64,000 bases of DNA from Circinella umbellata (taxonomy: Eukaryota; Mucoromycota; Mucoromycetes; Mucorales; Lichtheimiaceae): positions 1 through 64,000 of the forward strand of contig JAIWNF010000068.1 in the NCBI GenBank assembly GCA_025093555.1, given 5' to 3'. Made by a program: the position numbers and the translations under genes. Below, piece by piece: positions 1-8,345 of this stretch. Below the pieces are notes generated by a model, which made no database searches, had not been told where the DNA came from, and saw nothing but the letters and a program-made list of their open reading frames with translations. The first letter of the stretch is position 1. Each line of letters begins with the position of its first letter.

Positions 1-2
1 AT

Positions 3-1259
3 TCACAAAAGAAAGTTGATTTTGTAGATCCCCCAGTTCGACGTAAGTCAAGGAAACAAAAACAAGCCACGCAACAGCTTGACAATCACATGGGTTACCC
101 ATCACACGCTGAACAAAGTTTTAAGCTTCCAGCTTTTCAATCTTCTGTTCCTAACCCTGAAAACTTACCAGTACCTCCACCACCTATGCCGACAACCGGT
201 CTTGCATCAGTATTTGGAGATTCAAGTCTAAATAAAACACAGAAACCTGTCGGAAGTCAATGGACAGATATAAGAAATAAAAATAATAATGAAATGGATA
301 TCGACTCACCTCCAGCTGAAAAAGAAACAGCAAAAGAAACAGAAGAAGAAATTGAAAAATTGCCTCCCCAAAATTTTTCTGAAGTTCCTTTAAATACCTC
401 AACCCAAAATAAAACAACTCCTTCTGAAGTCTCACAACAAAAGTCTCCTGTTACACAAAGAGATAAACAAAAAAATGGTCGAAGAAATAACAAAAAAATA
501 ACGGCCCTTACTCAAAATATAATAAGAAAAGAACCTTATAACGTTGCTACTGATATTTTAAATCGTACAGCAGATATTAGCTTTGGCCAATTATTACGAA
601 TAGCCCCTTCTCTTCGGCGCCAATTCACTGGAGCCTGTAGAACAGCCAGAACACTCGCCGTTTTGGATGAACTACCAAAATCAATGCAAAACACCACAGC
701 TTTATATGCTGTTTTCTATCTTCACTCACTGCCTATTCGTACTTTAATTGATAGTGGAGCTTCAAAATCGTGCATATCATTAAACTTGATCCAAAGACTT
801 AAATTAACAATTCAAGAACCTTCTACAGCAGTTTTCATGCTAGGAAATGGTGACAGACATGCCTCCTTAGGAATTATCAATAATCTACCTTTAAAACCAA
901 ATGGAACAGCAGCCGTACCCGCTTCGTTAGAAGTATTACCTACTACACCTGCTGATTTAATAGTTGGAAATGATTGGCTTCGAACCGCACACGCAAAAAT
1001 AGATTACCAAACAAGAAAAATATGGATTCATCATGGAAAACCTCGGTCTATACCAATCTCATATGAACGACAAAGAATGGATTTAATTAGTCCTTGGTCT
1101 AATAAAGAATCATCCTTGAATGAAGAAATAGAAGCAGACGTCTCTGATGACGATTATAGTGACGATTCTGGAATTGACTCTACTTCAGATACTTACTCAA
1201 CTGATTCAGAAGAAGATGTTTCTCCATTAGAAGAAAGCTTACCAATGAATATTGGCTAG
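3..1259 (+). CDS. Gag-like region with retropepsin (partial, 5' end outside window)
   Basis: The frame is open from base 3, so the ATG at 90 need not be the true start; this is the C-terminal part of a Gag-protease polyprotein. The N-terminal half is low-complexity, charged and Pro/Lys/Glu-rich. Counting from the ATG at 90, an aspartic protease domain spans roughly residues 200-325. The catalytic motif is LIDSGASKS and the flap-side hydrophobic segment ends ADLIVGNDWL, as in Ty3/gypsy retropepsins. An acidic Ser/Asp-rich tail follows, and the frame stops at TAG 1257-1259. The pol frame overlaps its last ~55 bases in the -1 frame (open from 1205), so pol may be expressed by -1 frameshifting. 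I see no canonical slippery heptamer, and a decay frameshift is equally possible. Confidence 0.85.
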   Translation, partial: SQKKVDFVDPPVRRKSRKQKQATQQLDNHMGYPSHAEQSFKLPAFQSSVPNPENLPVPPPPMPTTGLASVFGDSSLNKTQKPVGSQWTDIRNKNNNEMDIDSPPAEKETAKETEEEIEKLPPQNFSEVPLNTSTQNKTTPSEVSQQKSPVTQRDKQKNGRRNNKKITALTQNIIRKEPYNVATDILNRTADISFGQLLRIAPSLRRQFTGACRTARTLAVLDELPKSMQNTTALYAVFYLHSLPIRTLIDSGASKSCISLNLIQRLKLTIQEPSTAVFMLGNGDRHASLGIINNLPLKPNGTAAVPASLEVLPTTPADLIVGNDWLRTAHAKIDYQTRKIWIHHGKPRSIPISYERQRMDLISPWSNKESSLNEEIEADVSDDDYSDDSGIDSTSDTYSTDSEEDVSPLEESLPMNIG

Positions 1260-3110
1260 GCGACGAACTTTATCCAATAGTAGAAATTACTCATCCACTA
1301 GAATTATTTCCTAACAACGACGTACTACAAGTTGTAGCCGCAGAAGAAATCTCGTTGTCCATTACTGCTTATCAAACTTACGATATCCCAATTATCTCTC
1401 AGCATCGATCTCCAAATACATTTATATTTGAATTAAACACTTCACTACCCGATTATATAGAAATATATAGTGGAATTTTATATCCTTCGGATACAACTTA
1501 TCGTATTTCTATTATCAATATGTCAGAAACAGAGAACTACAATATAAAACTTGGTTCCACGATTGGTGAATTAGTTCCCGTAACATCAGATTCGCAAGGA
1601 TATGATCTCGTTAACGAAGTTGATAAAACAAGACTCTTATCCAACCAAGACATACCTTTTAGACAATCACTATCGAAGGACCAACTTGACCAAATCGAAA
1701 TTGGACCACTTGATAATAATTTAAAACAAGAATTAATTGCGCTTATAGAAAGATACCATGACATATTTGATTGGGATAAAAACCGTATTGGTCACACAAC
1801 AAGAATTAGTCATGAAATTATTACAGACCCAAACATTGCTCCTATACGTCAACGACCCTATCGCATGAGTCCTCTTGAAATTAAACATCTCAAAAAAGAA
1901 ATTGACCGCTTTTGTAAAATGGGAATCATTCGAGCTTCATCTAGTCCGTGGGCTGCACCCATACTTATGGTCAAGAAAAAGAATAATGATTACAGACTCG
2001 TTGTCGACTATCGAAAATTAAACGCTATTACTCGAGCAGATAGCTATGCTATTCCACGAATTGACGAACTACTTGATTCTTTAGGTTCAGCCTCAGTATT
2101 TTCTGCTCTCGACATGTCTTCAGGGTTTTACAACATTCCCATGTCTACCAAATCGGATTCTATAGCAAAAACTAGTTTTTCATGTCCAATCATAGGGTCA
2201 TTCGAATATTTAAAAATGCCTATGGGATTAACCAATGCTCCAGCAACGTTTCAAAGACTAATTGACATTGCATTTCGACCTCTTCTAAACCGCTGCTTAG
2301 TTGCTTATATTGACGATCTCAACGTATATTCATCAGACCATAAACAACACCTACACGACCTTGCCAAAGTATTTGCTTGCATAAAACATTTTGGTCTCGT
2401 CATCAACCCACGAAAATGTTCATTGTATAAAAATTCACTAGTATTCCTTGGTATGTGATAACATCAAATGGATTAAAAACGGACCCTGATAAAATAAAGA
2501 AAATAGCTGATTACCACAACCACAAACAATCACACAAATAAGAAGTTTTATTGGATTATGTTCTTATTATCGACGATTTATTAAAAATTTTGCTGCAATT
2601 GCACGACCTTTACACGACCAAATGAAAGCAGAAGGAAAACGACCTCCTTGGGGACCTGAGACCACTAAGGCATTTGAAACTTTAAAAACTGCATTATGTA
2701 ATAGTCCCATTCTCATCAGACCAGACTTTGACAAACCTTTTACATTGATAACGGATGCTTCCCGAGAAGGGCTCGGGATTGTTCTGTGCCAGCATGACGA
2801 AGACAATAAAGAACATGTTGTGCTTTATGCTAGTCGAGGATTATTATCTAATGAACGCAATTACGGAATTTCAAAGCTTGAAATGTTAGCTGTCGTATGG
2901 GGAGTAAAAACATTGAGACCTTATTTACTTGGAAATAAATTCACCATTATTACTGATCATTCAGCATTAAAAGGATTATTAAATACTCCTCGACCAGAAG
3001 GCATTATAGCAAGATGGATTACCACTTTATCGGAATACTCCTTTGAAATAAAATATCGCCCAGGAAAAGAAAATAGAAATGCAGATTTTCTCAGTCGCCT
3101 TGGATACTAA
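1205..3110 (+). pseudogene. Reverse transcriptase and RNase H, broken by two frameshifts
   Basis: The reverse transcriptase copies element RNA into DNA, and RNase H removes the RNA strand. The RT core is clear: fingers with KKKNNDYRLVVDYRKLN, palm motif A with ALDMSSGFYNI, LPMGL-type motif KMPMGLTNAP, and the catalytic YIDD (VAYIDDLNVY) near 2310. The frame stops at 2458. Homology continues in another frame (ITSNGLKTDPDKIKK) and then in a third, so single-base losses near 2455 and 2515 are likely. The RNase H-like domain (2622-3110) has ITDAS with its catalytic Asp, SKLEMLAVVW with its catalytic Glu, and FTIITDHSAL. The tether ends ADFLSRLGY at 3110, where gypsy pol would usually run on into integrase. 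With both frameshifts this copy cannot make a continuous RT-RH. Confidence 0.9.
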
Positions 3111-3376
3111 ACAATATCATATTCTGACCAGTATTTAGGAAGCATAAAAAGCTTAAAATCATTATAATTAACACATTATATAATTTTTTTTTAACCCTAT
3201 AAAAAAAAAAAAAATAAAAAATCATATCTATATCATCAAACATTAAACATTATCACAAGACAAGCCAACTTATTTCAACTTACCTCAACTCTCCTAAAAA
3301 CAACTTGAACCATTGAATCAAATCAGCACAAAAACCAGACATCACATAACATTAACATAAACAGGAATAATTCATC

Positions 3377-4632
3377 ATGGACGATACTAAATTAACCATT
3401 TTACAATACTACTTGGACACATTAGAATACCCTACGGTATTACAAGACAACAACAAAGATACATTGATTCACAAAGCAAACATTATTTTGTTTACAACGA
3501 TCGACTATATCGAAGAGACAAGAGCAATAATCCACGCCTTGTATTAACTAAACAAGAAGCAAATAACGCCATTTATTTTCACCATTTTCATCCTATGGGT
3601 GGTCATTTTCTATTTTTTAACACTTATCACAAGATTGCCAGACGCTATTATTGGGAAGGAATGAAGAAAGATATACAAGATGCCATTTCACGATGTGATC
3701 GCTGTCAAAAACAAGGAAAGCCAACTTTAAATGAATCATTACATCCAATTCCTGTTGAGCCCACTCCTTGGTCAAGAGTAGTATTAGACATAAAACATTT
3801 CAGACCTTCAAGAAAAGGCAACCGCTATGTAGTGGCCGCCATTGACGCATTTACAAAAACAGTTGAAGCCAAAGCATTAAGATACGCAAACAGTACCGAA
3901 ATAAGTATATTTTTATACGAAGATGTCATTTGTCGCCATGGATGCCCATCCGTTATAATCACAGACAACGGCCTTCCTTTTGCAAATAAACTTGTTGAAG
4001 AAGTATGCAATCAATTCTCCATAGAATGGCGTAGAGGAAGTTTTTACCATCCAGAATCACAGGGTATTATAGAGCGCTTTAACAGAAGTTTAGGACAATT
4101 ATTAAAGAAAAGACCAATAGAAGAAAAAGATGATTGGTGTTCCTATCTTGCAGCTAGCGTATTTGCATACCATACAATAGTACAAAATACTGTGAAAGTA
4201 TCCCCGTTCAAATTATTATATGGAGTAGAAGCAAGAACTCCTTTCGACAATACCATAGAAGGTTCCAATATAACTGAAGAATGGTCAGAAGAACAACTAT
4301 CAAAAAGAATAGAAAAACAACTTGAGCTGCTACAAAACATACGAAAGAATGCCGACGCGTCAATAAAAATATCACAAAAGAATCAAAAAGCCATGATAGA
4401 GAAGAAAATATTAGGAAAAAAGAAACATTTGATGCAACCACCTTTTGAGATAGGAGATACTGTACAAGTCTTTAAATCAATGGTTCAAACAAGTTTTAGT
4501 GGAAAGATAGACGAAACTTGGGATGGTCCTTTTATTGTGGTCGAGAAGAATAATAAAAGTGGTTATAAACTTGCATCGATGAAAGGAGAACCATTAAAGG
4601 CACTGTCATGGAAATCGATTACGATCATATAA
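3377..4632 (+). pseudogene. Stand-alone integrase ORF with one frameshift
   Basis: Integrase inserts the cDNA into the genome. A new ATG at 3377 (MDDTKLTILQYYLD...) opens a frame that shifts near 3455 and continues to 4632. The HHCC zinc-binding module is visible (HFHPMGGHF, then CDRCQ near 3700). The rve core has Asp in VVLDIKHF, Asp in IITDNGLPF and Glu in GIIERFNRSL, which together form the DDE triad. The C-terminal module contains EIGDTVQVF and WDGPFIVVE, like the GPY/F domain of gypsy integrases. The ORF is separated from RT-RH by about 265 bp holding an A-rich TATA-like stretch (3197-3220) and a leader without long ORFs. This suggests independent expression rather than a Gag-Pol fusion. 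The single frameshift means this copy probably makes no full integrase. Confidence 0.88.
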
Positions 4633-4715
4633 ATTGCCAAATGTACAATTCCGACCTTCTTTACCTCTTCTAATCCATTACTGATCATCTAAATCTTTTA
4701 CAAGACATTGAAATT

Positions 4716-5242
4716 ATGAATAACAATCAAAATAATGATCTTGAAAACTGGATAATCCCAGAAGCTAGCAATCGAAGTTCGAACTCCGTTGTTGATAATG
4801 AATTCATCGATATTGATTTATTTTTAAATGGTCCGAGTGCTACCGAACCCATTTCTCAAGAACCAACTGCAGAAACCACTAGAGACCCGAGGAGTACAAA
4901 CAGCCAACCCCTTGAAATAGAAGGCGAAGCAAGAAACTTGGAAATTTTGTATACTCATCGACAACTCTGCGACTATCTCCTTATACACAGTCCCTAATAC
5001 AAGAATTAAGTTGGTACGAGGCGTACCGAGCAAATATAAAGAAGAACCGAGATGAAGTAATCAAATGCATAGCAAATGAGATCGCCGGTTCTGACAACCT
5101 TGTTAAATTTATTGATGGAAGATTTGCTAAAGGAACAAAACAGATCCTTGAAGCTAATGGAGTTTCATCAACGGAATTGTTGAACCCTGATAACCAATTT
5201 AGGCGAAGATTAGCCAAAGAACTCAAGAGGAAGCTAAATTAA
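4716..5242 (+). pseudogene. Accessory ORF 1 after integrase, frameshifted, unknown function
   Basis: A frame starts at ATG 4716 (MNNNQNNDLENWIIPE) and stops at 4997. Just before that stop, another frame continues with protein-like sequence (SLIQELSWYEAYRANIKKN) to a stop at 5242, so one frameshift near 4980 is likely. The first part is acidic and Asn/Ser-rich; the second is basic and helical and ends KELKRKLN. I recognise no domain. It lies where some LTR elements carry an env-like or accessory gene, but I see no signal peptide or transmembrane segment, so an envelope role is not supported. Confidence 0.55.
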
Positions 5243-5342
5243 ACTCTCATACCACTATTTATATTGACATTTATATTTATATTTGCAATCAATATTTAAT
5301 TTTACATTATTATCAAAATAACAAAAGAAAACACAAACAAGC

Positions 5343-5373
<31 letters not shown>

Positions 5374-5385
5374 GTATAAAAAGGA
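5374..5385 (+). promoter_or_regulatory. Internal TATA-like element upstream of accessory ORF 2
   Basis: The 12-mer GTATAAAAAGGA lies directly after a ~24-A tract and 64 bp before the ATG of the last ORF. The same 12-mer occurs once in the LTR at 6421-6432, in the expected core-promoter position. Sharing the exact word with the LTR promoter suggests a second, internal promoter. This is inference from sequence only. Confidence 0.5.
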
Positions 5386-5448
5386 CCTTATCATACATCT
5401 CAAAAACGAAAACTCTACTTCAAATCAGTTTTTTTTTATTTATTTATT

Positions 5449-6033
5449 ATGGACCGTTCTACTTCTTCCGACTCATTATATTCAAATAACTCCCAACTCA
5501 AATCATACAGTAATTTAACGGAAACCGAATACGCAGAATTTACTGAATGGGATCACAATATACAAGATGAATGCTCTCAGACACAAATTTGGAATCATAA
5601 CAAAACTGCAAGTATACCTGAATTAACAATACAACACAATGACAGCACTCTATTTCAGCCCTACGACCCAAAATTTTTACCTCCGTTGAAATTTGATGAC
5701 AACGATGAATTATACAAAGAGAACGGATATTATTTTGATCTCGTACACGAGGTTGTTAATTTAAAAATGACACACATAAAGTTGATGCAAAATATCAATA
5801 AAACAAGAAAACTTCTCGCAAATCGAATCACCTACCGACTTTTGCCACTCATGTGGAAACAAAAAAACAGTCAAGATCGCCAAGAACTAGTTCGAAAATA
5901 TATTGCCACTCATATTCATGATACCTATCTCACCGATGACAAAGAGTTGCATGTTTTGATCGAACAATATTATAATAATCTTCTTTCGGCTGGATTTCCC
6001 CACACACTTCCTTCACAGGACGTGAATTTTTAA
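5449..6033 (+). CDS. Accessory ORF 2 of the gypsy element, unknown function
   Basis: An intact 194-aa frame starts MDRSTSSDSLYSNN and ends just before the purine tract and 3' LTR. The N-terminal ~75 residues are Ser/Asn/Gln-rich and probably disordered. Residues 85-185 look folded and helical, with a conserved-looking stretch around LVHEVVNLKMTHIKLMQNINKT and basic segments (RKLLANRITYRLLP). There is no signal peptide, zinc finger or transmembrane helix. I do not recognise the family. Its position matches the env/accessory slot of LTR retroelements, and it is preceded by a TATA-like 12-mer identical to the one in the LTR. It is intact while the pol frames are broken, which may be chance. Confidence 0.65.
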   Translation: MDRSTSSDSLYSNNSQLKSYSNLTETEYAEFTEWDHNIQDECSQTQIWNHNKTASIPELTIQHNDSTLFQPYDPKFLPPLKFDDNDELYKENGYYFDLVHEVVNLKMTHIKLMQNINKTRKLLANRITYRLLPLMWKQKNSQDRQELVRKYIATHIHDTYLTDDKELHVLIEQYYNNLLSAGFPHTLPSQDVNF

Positions 6034-6045
6034 AGCCGGGGGACC
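6032..6045 (+). other. Polypurine tract (plus-strand primer)
   Basis: The purine-rich AAAGCCGGGGGACC immediately precedes the LTR start TGTTAC, the usual place and composition for the plus-strand primer of LTR elements. Confidence 0.65.
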
Positions 6046-6253
6046 TGTTACATCCTTTTTTTTTTTATATATCCTTATATTTTTTTATTAATATTATTTA
6101 TCCTTATCGTATCTTCATATAACCAATATCGATTCTTTACTATCATTATTATTCCTTTATCATCTTTATTATTATTATTATTATTATTATTATTCTAAAT
6201 AAATATCAACCGATTTACAAGCAGTAATAACTAAGTTTAACCATAACCAATAA

Positions 6254-6392
6254 GATTCGATTTTACTTGGAACTGGATTCGATTTTACCTGAAACTAGAT
6301 TCGATTTTACCTGAAATTGGATTCGATTTTACCTGAAACTGGATTCGATTTTACCTGAAATTGGATTCGATTTTACTTGGAACAAGATTCGA
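6254..6392 (+). repeat. Six 22-bp tandem repeats in the LTR U3
   Basis: Six units of a 22-mer beginning GATTCGATTTTAC, plus a partial seventh, run head to tail about 30-170 bp upstream of the LTR TATA box. The varying bases lie at the unit ends (CTTGGAAC or CTGAAAYT). Position and periodicity fit enhancer-like repeats in U3. The inverted LTR at 18.5 kb carries fewer copies. Confidence 0.85.
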
Positions 6393-6420
6393 ATTAAGGA
6401 GTTAGATAATTAAATAATTA

Positions 6421-6432
6421 GTATAAAAAGGA
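6421..6432 (+). promoter_or_regulatory. LTR TATA box
   Basis: GTATAAAAAGGA follows the 22-bp repeats and lies ~240 bp from the LTR end, matching a core promoter at the U3/R border. The same 12-mer occurs at 5374. Confidence 0.65.
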
Positions 6433-6815
6433 TAGTTTCTTCCTTTCATAACTATTAACTATTAGTTCACTCTCTTTCATTTTTATTGAAATAAACTCTT
6501 TTCCCGACTATTTTGATCGGTTGAATTTGCTGGTTATAAAAACCGCCCTTTTATTTATTTTCTTTTTATTGAATAAGTTATTGATATAACTTCCCTTATT
6601 CCTTGAGTCTTTTACTCGGAATTTCTTATATTTTCTTTTTATTTTATTAATTACGATCCGAACGGACGTAACACCATTTCTGAAGTGCATCATGTCATCA
6701 TGTCAATATCTTTTTAACAAATTGTCTACATTGTATATATATAGTATAAACACATAATAATTCTTGCATAAATCTCTTATATATATAGATTAATACATAT
6801 GTTTACTATTATTAT

Positions 6816-8345
6816 TTAAACTTTTTGGTAACATGCAAGTACTCGATAAGTGATTTTAGCGAAAATATCACTAAATTCTTCTTCTTTTTTACTAAGGACC
6901 TTGATTCCTGGCTTTTTTATATTGTCAAAACTTGCAATAAATGGTCCATTTGGTGTTTGTATTATAGATGTTGTTTTAAAATGAAAGCCATGTCTTTCAG
7001 TTGATGAGATCATGGCTATAAGTTGATAGTTTGTAAACTGAAGAGCCATATTGTATGGAAAAGGTATATTTCCAGTGTCCTCAGACAAGGAAAAGGTGTT
7101 GTCATAGATAAAAAGGAAAAGAGGGAGAGCATGTAAAGGTAGATAATATGTTGGTGCTGGTTCTTGGCAAAAGAGACAACTGCTGTTTCCCTTAAACTTA
7201 TGTAGATACCTTGCAAAGAAATCAGTAAAGCCTCGTGGGAAACCATTCCGGATATTAGCTTCATTTAAAGAACTTGGATTAAGTTCAATTATATGACTAA
7301 TTTCAGAAAATACATCTGTTGAAGCATCCATAAAACAAATATATTCTTGATTATATGGACACTCATTAACACATTGTTGCATGATGATCAAAAGGTCTTT
7401 AAATTGCTGTGAACACTTGGCAATGTATTGAATATCAAGTTCACAAGTGCCATGCATTTGTCCTTTATGAAAATTTATAAAGTTTTCAAATATGAATGCT
7501 CTCATTCGTTCGGAAGCATCATGTCGATGCGAAACAAGAGTTAACTTATATGTTGCTTTGAGCATATAATCGAATATATTGTTAACATTAATAAGTCACA
7601 GAGAAATGCGAGGCAAAAGACAATGTCACATCAGTTCCATAATTGCATCAATGTAGCATGACATCATTGAGTTAGCAGTCAGTGACAAATCATACCCAGC
7701 AGATATGGGGAGCAATTCAACTTTACGTTTTTTGGTGCAATGTTGTTGAGGTGTATTTTCAATGCTGTTAGTTGTTGTCAGTAGATTGATAGCATCAAAA
7801 TCGTCAGTATCTATATAATTATACTCTTCTTGGAGAGATGGTAGCATTTGAAGAGAGTCATCATTTTCAGATTCATATAATTTGATAAATAAATCATTGT
7901 CATAATCCTCTATTACTTTAATACGCTTCAGTTCATTTTGAATTGCTGGATTATCAACTTCTAAAGATGGTAATTTAGGCTCTTCCATAAAACTAATTCC
8001 CATGCCATCAGAATGCATGATCTTGCTCCTATCATCAACTGTTAAAGAAGCACGTTGATGAATGACCTTGGTGGTATCAATTGGTTGCTATATTGTTGCC
8101 TTTTGTTTTTCAAGTTCTTGTTTCTTTAGTTGTTTTTCATCACCAAAAATAGCATCCATATTATCAGGAGCATGGCTATCACTTTTTGCATAGTGGTTTG
8201 TTCCAATGTTTTGTGATTTTTGCAATCTTGGCTGGCGATTATATGTTGTTAGCATACCATACTCATAAAATTGTGATAAATCGTCTTAGCCACTTTTAAC
8301 GATTTCAGTGCTTGATGTAATGTTTTCGAAGTGGTTGACTGTCAT
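6816..8345 (-). pseudogene. Broken gene with a possible USP/SUMO-type cysteine peptidase signature
   Basis: Reading starts at ATG 8345-8343 (MTVNHFENITSS). In-frame stops follow at 8288-8286 and 8090-8088, and a frameshift near 7610-7570 separates the two long open parts (8018-7626 and 7565-6816). Just before the break, NSMMSCYIDAIMELM resembles the Cys box of papain-fold deubiquitinases (N..SCYLDA.L in CYLD/USPL1-like enzymes). Near the C-terminus, GFHFKTTSII followed ~15 residues later by ASFDN resembles the His and Asp/Asn boxes. A CLFC pair lies between them. The N-terminal ~200 residues are charged and Lys/Gln-rich. The function is an inference from these short motifs; the alternative is an unrelated Mucorales family. 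The gene is clearly inactive here. Confidence 0.5.

Larger units (their letters stand above)
1..6673 (+). mobile_element. Ty3/gypsy LTR retrotransposon, left end outside window
   Basis: The order protease, reverse transcriptase, RNase H, integrase defines a Ty3/gypsy (Metaviridae-type) element. The 3' end is well defined: a purine-rich tract at 6032-6045 abuts an LTR that begins TGTTAC and ends GTAACA (6046-6673). The 5' LTR and the start of Gag are missing because the window begins inside the element. At least four frame disruptions (near 2455, 2515, 3455 and 4980) suggest this copy is inactive, although the last ORF and the LTR look intact. Two features are unusual: integrase sits in its own frame after about 265 bp of non-coding DNA, and two further ORFs lie between integrase and the LTR. 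Confidence 0.93.
6046..6673 (+). repeat. 3' LTR of the gypsy element (628 bp)
   Basis: It begins TGTTAC and ends GTAACA, giving a 6-bp terminal inverted repeat. It contains a T-rich 5' part, a (TTA)n run near 6166-6196, six 22-bp tandem repeats (6254-6385) and a TATA box (6421-6432). The last ~250 bp recur in reverse orientation at 18506-18882, confirming that it is a dispersed LTR. Confidence 0.88.
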
